The translations under genes and the position numbers were made by a program. Below the pieces are notes generated by a model. It ran no database searches and was not told the origin of the DNA. It saw only the letters and a list, made by a program, of their open reading frames with translations. A DNA stretch of 9,355 nucleotides from Bacteroidales bacterium (GTDB lineage Bacteria; Bacteroidota; Bacteroidia; Bacteroidales; VadinHA17), in contig JAUYBT010000178.1 in the NCBI GenBank assembly GCA_030692905.1, forward strand, positions 1-9,355. Reading direction: 5' to 3'. This document shows positions 1 to 6,841 of this stretch, one piece after another. How positions within the stretch are numbered: position 1 is the first letter of the stretch; each line of letters opens with the position of its first letter.

Positions 1-84
1 ATTACCAGAAATACAAAAGACTATAAAAACTCTGAACTCCCTGTCATGACTCCCGGAGACTTTTTAAAAACAGCCGGCAGCTAG
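1..84 (+). CDS. C-terminal end of a PIN-domain (VapC-like) protein, partial
   Basis: Frame 1 is open from the first base to the TAG at 82-84, giving 27 residues of a C-terminus. It contains ITRNTKDYKNSELPV followed by MTPGDFLK. The pattern (I/V)(V/I)TRN-x-KD(F/Y)-x-x-S-x-(I/L)PV-x-(T/S)P-x-(E/D)FL is typical of the end of PIN-domain nucleases of the VapC/PilT-N type: the acidic residue after TRN-K belongs to the last part of the active-site region, and TPxxFL is the usual last strand and helix. Such proteins are usually toxins of type II toxin-antitoxin pairs, but the antitoxin and the other catalytic acidic residues would lie upstream, outside the window. The family call rests on a short stretch matched from memory. 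The reading frame and stop are seen directly. Confidence 0.65.
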   Translation: MTRNTKDYKNSELPVMTPGDFLKTAGS

Positions 85-149
85 AAAAAATATGTTGTTT
101 TTCATTCGATATTGTTTACATTAGAAAGTGGTATTTAAACAAATTTTTT

Positions 150-158
150 AACTTTAGT
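150..158 (+). promoter_or_regulatory. AACTTTAGT motif, possible promoter -7 region
   Basis: The motif AACTTTAGT ends exactly 20 bases before the ATG at 179. With the preceding T it reads TAACTTTA, one mismatch from the Bacteroidota -7 element TAnnTTTG. The same 9-mer occurs at the same distance from the next gene (1475-1483). No TTG-type -33 element sits at the expected spacing, so the promoter reading is tentative. Confidence 0.3.
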
Positions 159-178
159 CTAAATAAAAATGCCTCACC

Positions 179-1438
179 ATGATAGAAAAAATTAAAGAAA
201 ACATCAACAATCCTGAAAAACTTGAAAAATTATATCGCGATGACAGAAAATCTTTTGAATCAGGTTTTGAAAAAGTCTACTCTGAGATAGAGAATTCCGA
301 AATGGCTAAATTCTGGAAAATCCGTTTGGATTTTGATAAAGCACCAGATAAAATAAAAAGATTTTCCGGATCAGACATTTTCATAATGATCGCAGTATGC
401 CTTTTAGCCGGATTTCTCATCAAAATTCCGGGTCTGTTTAATATTGACTTAAAAAACTTCTTTTTTTATGAGAAGAATGCTGGAATTATTGTCTTTTTTG
501 GACTTTCACTCTATGCAATCTGGATTAATAGAAATTTCAGCCAAAAGAGACTTGTAATAATCCTTTTAACTTTTATAGTTCCGATAATATATATCAACCT
601 GTTACCTTCAGTTAAAGATAGCGCATCAATTAATCTGGCATACATTCATCTGCCCTTACTGATGTGGTGCTCCTACGGATTAGTTTTTATTGACTTTAAC
701 TTCAAGGATAAAAGCAAGCGAATTGAGTATATTAAGCATAATGGTGATTTAGCGATTCTGGGAGCTATAATCCTGATATCAGGAGGGATTTTGACTGGGA
801 TCACTATTGGTTTATTCCAAGCTATAAATATCAACATTCAAAAATTCTATATGGATAATGTAGTAATGATTGGACTGGTTTCTGCACCTGTAGTTGCTAC
901 TTTCATTATTAAAAATTACACAACGATGACCAATAAGATTGCTCCAATAATTGCAAATATTTTTAGTCCGTTGGTTTTGGTTACTTTAATAATTTATCTG
1001 ATAGCCATTGCAATCTCAGGAAAAGATCCATATAACGATAGAAACTTCCTATTGATTTTCAACATAATGCTGTTAGGTGTTATGGGGATTATTGTCTTTT
1101 CAATATCTGAAACTTCAATAATCAGGAAACAAAAGTTCAATGAAATGATTTTATTTATCCTTTCAATAATTACCGTCATTATTGACTTAATTGCATTATC
1201 TGCAATTTTTTATCGATTGGTTGAGTATGGTGTAACACCAAACAGGCTGGCAGTTCTTGGTTCTAATATCCTGATTTTCGTTAACCTGGTTCTGATAATG
1301 ATTGATTTGTATAAAATAAACTTCAAAGAAATGGTGATTGAGAAAGTCGAGTTTACTATCTCAAAATACTTGCCTGTTTATATAATCTGGACATTGATCG
1401 TAATATTTGGATTTCCGGTGATTTTTAGTATGAAATAG
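179..1438 (+). CDS. Conserved polytopic inner-membrane protein, possibly DUF4153 family
   Basis: This is a 419-residue integral membrane protein with no known biochemical activity. A charged, probably cytoplasmic N-terminal region (residues 1-62, rich in E and K) precedes about 11 hydrophobic segments, near residues 64-84, 100-117, 125-143, 152-172, 191-214, 227-245, 256-279, 290-309, 322-346, 355-377 and 398-417. There is no cleavable signal peptide. Polar or conserved-looking loops include YINLLPSVKDS (138-148), YIHLPLLMW (155-163), GKDPYNDRNFLLIF (281-294) and YGVTPNR (350-356). These resemble Bacteroidota proteins that I recall as DUF4153, but the assignment is from memory. The ATG at 179 is chosen because an ATG at 169 reaches a stop after eight codons. 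No Shine-Dalgarno is evident. The gene stands 94 bases after the PIN-domain gene and 65 bases before the next one on the same strand. Its base composition is AT-rich. Confidence 0.85.
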   Translation: MIEKIKENINNPEKLEKLYRDDRKSFESGFEKVYSEIENSEMAKFWKIRLDFDKAPDKIKRFSGSDIFIMIAVCLLAGFLIKIPGLFNIDLKNFFFYEKNAGIIVFFGLSLYAIWINRNFSQKRLVIILLTFIVPIIYINLLPSVKDSASINLAYIHLPLLMWCSYGLVFIDFNFKDKSKRIEYIKHNGDLAILGAIILISGGILTGITIGLFQAININIQKFYMDNVVMIGLVSAPVVATFIIKNYTTMTNKIAPIIANIFSPLVLVTLIIYLIAIAISGKDPYNDRNFLLIFNIMLLGVMGIIVFSISETSIIRKQKFNEMILFILSIITVIIDLIALSAIFYRLVEYGVTPNRLAVLGSNILIFVNLVLIMIDLYKINFKEMVIEKVEFTISKYLPVYIIWTLIVIFGFPVIFSMK

Positions 1439-1474
1439 AAATTAAAAAAATCGCGCTATAATTAAACCCTGGGG

Positions 1475-1483
1475 AACTTTAGT
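1475..1483 (+). promoter_or_regulatory. AACTTTAGT motif, second copy
   Basis: This is a second copy of the 9-mer found before the membrane-protein gene, again ending exactly 20 bases before the start codon (1504). Here the preceding base is G, so the match to TAnnTTTG is poorer (GAACTTTA). The identical placement suggests a shared promoter or leader element and separate transcription of the small gene. Chance cannot be excluded for a 9-mer in AT-rich DNA. Confidence 0.3.
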
Positions 1484-1503
1484 ACACATAATAAAAACAT
1501 GCC

Positions 1504-2067
1504 ATGAGACTACTAAGTACATTAATTGGATTATCCACATTTTACCTGACTGGTTTTAGTCAGGTTATTGATTTTAAAAATGATAAATATTGGGTTGATG
1601 CTGGTTTTGGCTCTTTCATTACAATTAATAATATATCCGGATTGCCGGTTTTTCCACAGTATTTAAGTATTAATCTATTTAATGATAGCACATTTTATAA
1701 GATTAGTTTTTTAAGAAATGAAGAGTGGGATTTATTTGGAGATAATCCAAATGAAGAATATTATAGTGTCGGTGTACTTTTAGGCAAAGGATCTTCAAGG
1801 AAGTATCTTCAGTTTCAATTTTCATGTGGATTAGGGATTACAGGAGGAATAAAAAGAGGTGATTTTTTATATAATAATGGAGATTGGTTTAGATCCGACT
1901 ATTATGAAAGGGATAAATTTATAACCCCTTCAATACCTGTAGAGATTGACTTGCTTTTTAAACCGATAAAATATGCAGGAATAGGTGTAACATTATTCGG
2001 TAATTTGAATTTTGTCAGACCGTATTGTGGTTTTGCGGTAAAACTTTCAATGGGAAAATTAAGATGA
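1504..2067 (+). CDS. Small secreted protein, probable outer-membrane beta-barrel
   Basis: I do not recognise this 187-residue protein by family. The N-terminus is a typical signal peptide: one Arg, a hydrophobic core at residues 3-17, and a probable cut in GFS|Q after residue 19, the Bacteroidota pattern in which the mature protein begins with Gln. The mature part lacks long hydrophobic helices. It shows alternating polar/aromatic stretches with many Tyr, Phe and Gly, for example YWVDAGFGSF (29-38), YLQFQFSCGLGITGG (101-115) and a closing segment NFVRPYCGFAVKLSMG (169-184). This fits amphipathic strands of a small 6-8-stranded outer-membrane barrel or porin-like fold. The ATG at 1504 is favoured because the ATG five bases upstream (1499) meets TGA after one further codon. 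The gene is strongly AT-rich (about 26% G+C over 1621-1740 by hand count). It converges on the phosphoesterase gene. Its function is unknown. Confidence 0.75.
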   Translation: MRLLSTLIGLSTFYLTGFSQVIDFKNDKYWVDAGFGSFITINNISGLPVFPQYLSINLFNDSTFYKISFLRNEEWDLFGDNPNEEYYSVGVLLGKGSSRKYLQFQFSCGLGITGGIKRGDFLYNNGDWFRSDYYERDKFITPSIPVEIDLLFKPIKYAGIGVTLFGNLNFVRPYCGFAVKLSMGKLR

Positions 2068-2071
2068 CATT

Positions 2072-2099
2072 ATGTGTGCCAACTTTATATGGTATACAT
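2072..2099 (+). terminator. Hairpin after the small secreted-protein gene, no U-tract
   Basis: Five bases after the stop codon, ATGTGTGCC (2072-2080) can pair with GGTATACAT (2091-2099) over a 10-base loop. The nine pairs include two G-U wobbles, so the stem is good only in RNA from the + strand. No T-run follows, so it is at best a weak terminator or a 3'-end stabilising hairpin. Nothing else is seen in the 70-base convergent gap. Confidence 0.25.
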
Positions 2100-2137
2100 G
2101 ACAAAACACAAAATAAATTTGGAAGATAAGGAATTGG

Positions 2138-4783
2138 TTATTCCTTTTCATCATCTTCTTCACTATCAGCGCCTTCAAATTTAACCGGATAAGGTGTGTT
2201 TCCTTTTGCTGCAAACCATAGAATCCTGTTTAGCAGGTCATCACTTCCTGAATCAATGCCGTCGAATTCCGGAAGAAGACTTTTCCTGGCAAAATGAAGC
2301 GATTTTCCGCTCAATGATGCTAACTGAGGATTCATTTCATTCAGGGGAATAATGTTTGGGAGAGCTTCAAAAGGAGTTAAGTTTTTCTCGTTGATAAAAC
2401 AATCAGTCATGGGATTTGCAATCGCATCCTGAATATTCATGGGAGGAAGGCCCAGTATCTGCTCAATGGTCCGTACAACCGATGGCTGAGCATAATATGT
2501 GTGATTTGTATTTTTTATTCTGGAATATGGGCTCAAAACTAATCCAACTGTACGGTAGGCTGATACATGATCCCACCCGTTCTGCGAATCATCTTCTGTT
2601 ATAAAAATAACAGTACTTTCCCAGAACCTGCTTTTCGTGAGCGCTTCAACAATTTGGCCCAATGCAAGGTCGTTATCGGCTACCATTGCTCTTGGAGTTG
2701 GCAATCCCGGACGTGTTCCACCTGTGTGATCATTGGGTAATGCGATGATCATAAGTTCAGGAAGCTGGTCACCTTCCCGGGCTTCAAAAGCATTCAATTC
2801 CTTAATAAACGCACCGGCCCTCAGAATATCAGGAACCTCGTGGTTCCCGTATGAGGGGTAAGTCTCGCTGAGTAATTTTTTAACCGGTTCGATGGTCGTA
2901 TAGTTAGTGAATTCAAGTTTTTCTCCTTTGAGGAATCCGTTATAAACATCTGTCCATGTCACCTTTTTTTCGAAAACAGGAACAGATGCTTCTCCGTATA
3001 TTCTGACTTTTTTCCCATGACTGGTGGCATTATCCCAGAGGAAACCGGTAGGAGAGTAAACCAGTGCATCCTCCTGAACATGAGGATAACTTCTGAACCA
3101 TGCCCTCATATTCTTTTCAATATAATCTGTAACAATTGAAGCATCGGTCCATTGATGTCCCTCTGCTGAACATTTCCCTGATACATTATAATTATCGAGG
3201 AGTATAAACTCTTCAGCTAATCTGTGTGTGTTTGGCGTAACATCTGCTCCATATATACAAAGACCCGGATCGCCATCACCCTGTTTCATATCACCCAGAA
3301 CCTGGTCGTATGTTCTGTTTTCCTTTATAATATAGACAACATGTTTGAAAACTGAAGGTTCCCCGATTCTATCCGGAACAGGTTTAGGCTGAGCCGATTC
3401 CCTGGGTTTTTCTCTTGACAGAGTCGCTCTGGAGAGGTCATTGACAGCAATAACGGTGTCGGTATATGCTTTAAGATCTCTTTTACCCGGAACCGGGATC
3501 ACCGATATTGAGGCCAGCATTTTATGTGAATTATATACCAGGTTGGTGGTATTATTATCGGGAAGGCCCAGCGTGACACCTTCTGCTTCAAGGTTACAGA
3601 CGTACAGATATCCTGAATTATGTATGCTTATTGCGGAAGGATAGGCCCCGGTTGGTATAAAACCGGCTACCCTGCTGTAGTTTTTATCGCTTTTTACAGT
3701 TGCTTTTTTCCCAAGCTTAATAACAGCAAGTGCATTATCCATACCATTTGCAACGTAAAGTAATTTTTCATCGGCAGAGAGACACAAACCGTCAGGTGAG
3801 TCACCAAAAAACGGATTAATTTCGGGTTGCAGTCTTACACTGATTGTTTCAGAAACCTCATCACGTGAGGTATTAATAACAGTTATATTGTCACTGTTTG
3901 AGTTAGTGATATACACAAATCTTCCACGGCTGTCACTGATTATTTCATTTGGATGGAGACCAACTACAACTTCTTTGATTATCTTACCATTAGCAGGATC
4001 CAAAACAGTCACACTGCCCTCCCGGGTAGCGCCTCCTGCCTTGTTATCAACCCTGGCAAGGCCCCATGGTACGCCTGCAACTTCTTTATCATCAGCATCC
4101 GGATGCCTGCCTGCCCAGTTGGTAACATACAATTTTCCTGAAGCCATCGTCAGCCCATAAGGAGCTACCCCGGGGTCAGAGGACCAGATGGTTTCCCCGG
4201 TGACAAAATCCTGTTTCAGAACAAGGTTATTTCCATTAAGAACAACATATAAAAACTCCCGGTCCGACTCTTTAGATATAATTATCTCGTTTGGAAGTGC
4301 CAACTTAGCGGGTGGTATTGCTTTGTATTCGAACATTCTTCCGAACTCTGCTTTCTGCCCATCCCATCTGGCTGATACAACAAATGAACGGTTGTTTCTT
4401 CCTATAGTGCTCCAGTATATCTCAGGACCTTCATTTCCAATATGCCAGGTGATTCCCGAGTAAGTGTTCATCCCACCTTTGAGATCAGGATGATTATTAT
4501 TGGCAAGAATAAATTTTACTTTATTATCTGAAGTACTGATAAAGACAATACTGTATCTTTCTTCTATGGCGAGCCATTTTCCATCATTCGATAAAACCGC
4601 ATCAAGCGAATGGTTCTCAAGCGATTCATCTCCAAAAAATATCTGAAGACCTGCCGGCTGTATCAGCCTGTTGTATGGAAGCTGTATCTGGCGTGGATTT
4701 GCGGCCTGATTTATTAAAATCTGAGATTGGCTTTCAATGCAGGCAACTGTAAGAACAACTATAAATAAATGTCTTATTTGCAT
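2138..4783 (-). CDS. Exported YncE-like beta-propeller / phosphoesterase fusion protein
   Basis: This 881-residue exported protein has two domains. After an N-terminal signal sequence (residues 1-20), residues about 45-440 form a YVTN/YncE-type beta-propeller, with repeats such as GRFVYITNSNSDNITVIN (287-304) and KLLYVANGMDNALAVIKL (340-357). Residues about 478-800 form a phosphoesterase of the phospholipase C/acid phosphatase family (PF04185-like). Its motifs are KENRTYD (487-493), the usual metal and nucleophile region, then NDHT (684-687) and TEDDSQNGWDHV (729-740), which supply further metal ligands. All three motifs are intact, so the enzyme is probably active on an extracytoplasmic phosphoester whose identity the sequence does not show. 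Proteins of this layout are annotated as bifunctional YncE/alkaline-phosphatase-like. The signal could be type I (cut near SQS|Q) or lipoprotein-like (TVAC, Cys15), though the latter box is not canonical. The tail is strongly acidic (869-881). The gene has about 48% G+C over 2761-2880 and is separated from the upstream DUF3127 gene by a terminator. Confidence 0.9.
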   Translation of the reverse strand: MQIRHLFIVVLTVACIESQSQILINQAANPRQIQLPYNRLIQPAGLQIFFGDESLENHSLDAVLSNDGKWLAIEERYSIVFISTSDNKVKFILANNNHPDLKGGMNTYSGITWHIGNEGPEIYWSTIGRNNRSFVVSARWDGQKAEFGRMFEYKAIPPAKLALPNEIIISKESDREFLYVVLNGNNLVLKQDFVTGETIWSSDPGVAPYGLTMASGKLYVTNWAGRHPDADDKEVAGVPWGLARVDNKAGGATREGSVTVLDPANGKIIKEVVVGLHPNEIISDSRGRFVYITNSNSDNITVINTSRDEVSETISVRLQPEINPFFGDSPDGLCLSADEKLLYVANGMDNALAVIKLGKKATVKSDKNYSRVAGFIPTGAYPSAISIHNSGYLYVCNLEAEGVTLGLPDNNTTNLVYNSHKMLASISVIPVPGKRDLKAYTDTVIAVNDLSRATLSREKPRESAQPKPVPDRIGEPSVFKHVVYIIKENRTYDQVLGDMKQGDGDPGLCIYGADVTPNTHRLAEEFILLDNYNVSGKCSAEGHQWTDASIVTDYIEKNMRAWFRSYPHVQEDALVYSPTGFLWDNATSHGKKVRIYGEASVPVFEKKVTWTDVYNGFLKGEKLEFTNYTTIEPVKKLLSETYPSYGNHEVPDILRAGAFIKELNAFEAREGDQLPELMIIALPNDHTGGTRPGLPTPRAMVADNDLALGQIVEALTKSRFWESTVIFITEDDSQNGWDHVSAYRTVGLVLSPYSRIKNTNHTYYAQPSVVRTIEQILGLPPMNIQDAIANPMTDCFINEKNLTPFEALPNIIPLNEMNPQLASLSGKSLHFARKSLLPEFDGIDSGSDDLLNRILWFAAKGNTPYPVKFEGADSEEDDEKE

Positions 4784-4827
4784 ATCGTAATATTCAATAT
4801 TTTATAATTTATTCATCTTCCCAAGAT

Positions 4828-4862
4828 AAAAAAAAGAGACTGAATTTCAGTTTCAGTCTCTT
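4828..4862 (-). terminator. Intrinsic terminator after the DUF3127 gene
   Basis: AAGAGACTGAA (4834-4844) and TTCAGTCTCTT (4852-4862) form a perfect 11-bp stem with a 7-base loop. On the - strand the stem is followed directly by a U-run encoded by the A-run at 4828-4835. It begins 10 bases after the stop codon of the DUF3127 gene and lies upstream of the phosphoesterase start. It therefore ends the mnmD/FKBP/DUF3127 transcript and implies a separate promoter for the phosphoesterase gene. I could not identify that promoter in the remaining 45 AT-rich bases. Confidence 0.85.
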
Positions 4863-4871
4863 ATATTCTTT

Positions 4872-5252
4872 TCAGAATGGAAGATCGCTTAATTCATCAT
4901 TTTCAGGCGGAATATCCTCCAGTGTTGTATGTGCCGGAACATTCTGATCTCTGCCCTGTGATGAAGTCTTTTCAATTTTCCAGGCATCGAGGTTTGTAAA
5001 ATAGTTGATTTTACCGTCGCGTTCCCATTTGTTACCCTTGAGGTTGAACCAGATCTTAACATCTTCGTTTAAATACGATTCGTTGATAAGGTCACACTTA
5101 TCCTGTATCAGCTGAAACTTGATATAGTCAACAAAGACAGCAGCACCGCCAGTCTCTTTTTTCTCAATCACAAACTCTCGTTTTTTAAATTTGTCACTAA
5201 CCTGATTGACAGGAGAGATGTCGATAATTTTTCCGGTAATTTCAAATGCCAT
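4872..5252 (-). CDS. DUF3127 protein with SSB-like C-terminal tip
   Basis: This 126-residue cytoplasmic protein matches the DUF3127 family, which is common in Bacteroidota and of unknown function. Residues 1-95 look like a single small beta-rich domain. It begins FEITGKIIDISPVNQVSDKF (residues 3-22), runs through KREFVIEK (24-31) and VDYIKFQL (41-48), and ends INYFTNLDAWKIEK (82-95). This organisation recalls an OB fold. A flexible linker (96-110) leads to an acidic tail ending ENDELSDLPF, which resembles the C-terminal tip of bacterial SSB (acidic residues then D-hydrophobic-P-F). By analogy the protein may bind nucleic acid and recruit genome-maintenance partners, but that is inference. The start is the ATG at 5250-5252, as MAFEITGKI is the usual family start. 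It lies 38 bases after the FKBP gene, which suggests co-transcription, and a strong terminator follows its stop. Confidence 0.88.
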   Translation of the reverse strand: MAFEITGKIIDISPVNQVSDKFKKREFVIEKKETGGAAVFVDYIKFQLIQDKCDLINESYLNEDVKIWFNLKGNKWERDGKINYFTNLDAWKIEKTSSQGRDQNVPAHTTLEDIPPENDELSDLPF

Positions 5253-5261
5253 TTCAGTCTA

Positions 5262-5275
5262 TTCTTCGTGAAGAA
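5262..5275 (-). other. Small stem-loop in the FKBP-DUF3127 gap
   Basis: TTCTTC (5262-5267) and GAAGAA (5270-5275) form an inverted repeat with a 2-base centre, or a 5-bp stem with a tetraloop. It sits 9 bases upstream of the DUF3127 start codon in the 38-base gap. On the - strand no T-run follows it, so it is not a terminator for the FKBP gene. It might affect mRNA processing or translation of DUF3127, or be chance. Confidence 0.25.
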
Positions 5276-5290
5276 ATATTTTTTCAATTG

Positions 5291-6013
5291 TTATTGTACA
5301 ATTTCGAGAAGCTCAACTTCAAATATCAGAGTTGAATAAGGTTTAATAACTTCACCTGCACCAGCTGCTCCATAAGCAATTGATTCGGGAAGACAAAGTT
5401 TAAACTTCGATCCAACCGGCATAAGCTGTAATACTTCTGTCCAGCCTGCTATCACACCTGAAACCGGAAACTGAGCCGGCTCATTTCTTTTAACAGATGA
5501 ATCGAATTCAGTTCCATCAATTAGTGTTCCAACATAATGAACCTTTACTGTATTGTCAGCAGTTGGTTTAGGACCTGTCCCCATTTTTATTACTTCATAC
5601 TGCAGACCGCTTGGGGTAACAGTAACTCCGGCTTTTTCTTTATTCTTTGCAAGAAAAGCCACATTCTGATCAATATAATCTTTAAATGTTATTTTGTTAA
5701 GTTCTGCTTGTTTTTCAGCCTTCAGGGCTTCGCGCTGGTTAATAAACACCATGATATATGAACGGGCAATATCATCGGCCATTAATGGCTTTCCCTCTTT
5801 TCCGTCGAGCATCGCTTTTGCTACGATCATCGGATTGAGCACAAGACTGTCTGTAGCCAGATTATTATAATTTATAATCCCAAAAGCATAGGACAGTGAA
5901 TCTTCTTTTGTATTAAGTTTTGCATTTTTAAGTGAACTCTGTGCACAAGAGCCAAGCATTAAAGCTATTACACCGGTCATTACAATTAATCCCTTGATTT
6001 TCATACGATACAT
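5291..6013 (-). CDS. FKBP-type peptidyl-prolyl cis-trans isomerase, lipoprotein
   Basis: This is a 240-residue extracytoplasmic folding catalyst that isomerises Xaa-Pro bonds. The N-terminus is a lipoprotein signal with lipobox LGSC (Cys23), so the mature protein should be membrane-anchored on the periplasmic side. Residues about 35-125 are the helical FKBP_N-type dimerisation region (DSLSYAFGI at 38-46, then a charged helix). Residues about 130-239 are the FKBP domain. The residues lining the FKBP active site are all present: Tyr160 in HYVG, Phe170 and Asp171 in EFDSS, Phe182, Val187-Ile188, Trp191 in AGW, Tyr214 in AYGAAG and Phe231 in LIFEVELL. It should therefore be an active Mip/FkpA-like enzyme. 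An in-frame ATG at 6004 (residue 4) would give MKIKGL, an equally good signal start, so the true start may be there. It lies 70 bases after mnmD and 38 before the DUF3127 gene. Confidence 0.93.
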   Translation of the reverse strand: MYRMKIKGLIVMTGVIALMLGSCAQSSLKNAKLNTKEDSLSYAFGIINYNNLATDSLVLNPMIVAKAMLDGKEGKPLMADDIARSYIMVFINQREALKAEKQAELNKITFKDYIDQNVAFLAKNKEKAGVTVTPSGLQYEVIKMGTGPKPTADNTVKVHYVGTLIDGTEFDSSVKRNEPAQFPVSGVIAGWTEVLQLMPVGSKFKLCLPESIAYGAAGAGEVIKPYSTLIFEVELLEIVQ

Positions 6014-6083
6014 TTTTTAATTTTAAAATTTCCGCTAAGATAACACTTTAGTGAAAGTAAAAAAGCCCCAGGAAAAATAAATT

Positions 6084-6740
6084 TTAAATTTTTACTGCCC
6101 TCATCATCTGCCTCTTCCCCGGAGGTCCCGGAAGAAGTGTTACATCAAATCCGCATGCCTTAAGATTTCTTTTCACTTCACCTTTGGCTGAATAGGTTAC
6201 AAGTATCCCGTTTTTATTTGTAACGGCTGCGATTCCCGCAAACATTTCCCTCGTCCACATTTCAGGTTGTTTGTCGGGTCCGAAGGCATCGAAGTATATA
6301 AGATCAAATCTGCCCGACGGAGGTTCAACTATAAAATCTCCTTTTATCTTTTTAAGGTTGAAATTCTTACAGATATTGACATTGATATTCCAGGGCGATG
6401 CATGGATTAAATTATATATCACTTTACCCTCTTCACCTGCAAATAGATGATGATTAAGTGAACTGATAATATTTTCATCGACCGGAAATTTTTCGATCGA
6501 GGTATAGTTGACTTCTCTCTCTCCGGCCATACTTTTAATTGCAGTCAGAAGTGCATTAAGCCCCGTACCGAACCCGACCTCAAAAATATTCAGGGGATCA
6601 GCTTTACAAACTTCGAAACCATTATTAATGAATATGAATGTTGATTCCTGAACTGCGCCATGAACTGAATGGTAGTGTTCATTGAGTTCTGGAACAAAGA
6701 TCGTATGCGAACCGTCGGAGGTTATTTTTAGTTCACTCAT
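6084..6740 (-). CDS. mnmD: MnmD, tRNA (mnm5s2U34) methyltransferase
   Basis: This is a 218-residue SAM-dependent methyltransferase corresponding to the MnmC N-terminal (MTase, formerly DUF752) domain alone. It would convert nm5(s2)U to mnm5(s2)U at wobble position 34 of tRNAs, the last step of the MnmE/MnmG pathway. Visible motifs are the SAM-binding loop FEVGFGTGLN (53-62), the acidic Glu83 in SIEKFP after the second strand, the family signature DAFGPDKQPEMWT (151-163), GILVTYSAKGEVKRNLKACGF (178-198) and the closing PGPPGKRQMMRA (204-215). There is no FAD-dependent oxidase domain as in fused MnmC, consistent with the stand-alone MnmD of many Bacteroidota and Firmicutes. The start at 6740 gives the usual short N-terminal strand region. 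It is divergent from the metal-resistance operon, with 101 bases between the start codons, and upstream of the FKBP gene. Confidence 0.93.
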   Translation of the reverse strand: MSELKITSDGSHTIFVPELNEHYHSVHGAVQESTFIFINNGFEVCKADPLNIFEVGFGTGLNALLTAIKSMAGEREVNYTSIEKFPVDENIISSLNHHLFAGEEGKVIYNLIHASPWNINVNICKNFNLKKIKGDFIVEPPSGRFDLIYFDAFGPDKQPEMWTREMFAGIAAVTNKNGILVTYSAKGEVKRNLKACGFDVTLLPGPPGKRQMMRAVKI

Positions 6741-6771
6741 AAGTTATTTTAAATTTTTCCAGTAACTAAAC

Positions 6772-6785
6772 AATTCAGCTGAATT
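6772..6785. promoter_or_regulatory. Perfect 14-bp palindrome, candidate operator
   Basis: AATTCAG|CTGAATT is a perfect 14-base palindrome in the divergent gap between mnmD and the metal-resistance genes. Its right end lies 11 bases before the TAnnTTTG element at 6797, so it covers the -33 region of that promoter, where a repressor or activator dimer would act. The placement suggests a metal- or stress-responsive regulator. No regulator gene is visible in the window. Confidence 0.45.
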
Positions 6786-6796
6786 AATTTAATACG

Positions 6797-6804
6797 TATA
6801 TTTG
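6797..6804 (+). promoter_or_regulatory. Bacteroidota -7 promoter element TAnnTTTG
   Basis: TATATTTG matches the Bacteroidota housekeeping -7 consensus TAnnTTTG exactly, 37 bases before the ATG at 6842. Transcription would start near 6810, leaving a leader of about 30 bases that contains TAAGGTAAGG close to the start codon. A clear TTG at -33 is missing. The palindrome at 6772-6785 occupies that position, which fits a regulated rather than constitutive promoter. Confidence 0.55.
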
Positions 6805-6841
6805 CGACTTAAAACTAAAAGCTTTAAGGTAAGGTTTTAAA

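Noticed and set aside
994..1179. Open frame of 61 codons on the - strand
   Set aside because: Antisense to conserved membrane helices of the 419-residue protein; no promoter or start context.
1457..1462. TATAAT hexamer upstream of the small secreted-protein gene
   Set aside because: It matches the E. coli -10, but Bacteroidota use TAnnTTTG and there is no -35 partner; likely chance in AT-rich DNA.
3888..4463. Several + strand open frames of 62-91 codons
   Set aside because: All are antisense to the propeller domain of the phosphoesterase gene, in its more G+C-rich part where stop codons are rarer.
5262..5290. Hairpin followed by a T-run on the + strand, resembling a terminator
   Set aside because: No + strand gene precedes it, and on the transcribed strand the order is T-run complement first, so it cannot terminate the FKBP transcript.
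6044..6053. CACTTTAGTG inverted repeat upstream of the FKBP gene, sharing ACTTTAGT with the motif before the left-hand genes
   Set aside because: The 4-bp arms are too short to support a hairpin or operator, and the position relative to the gene differs from the other two copies.
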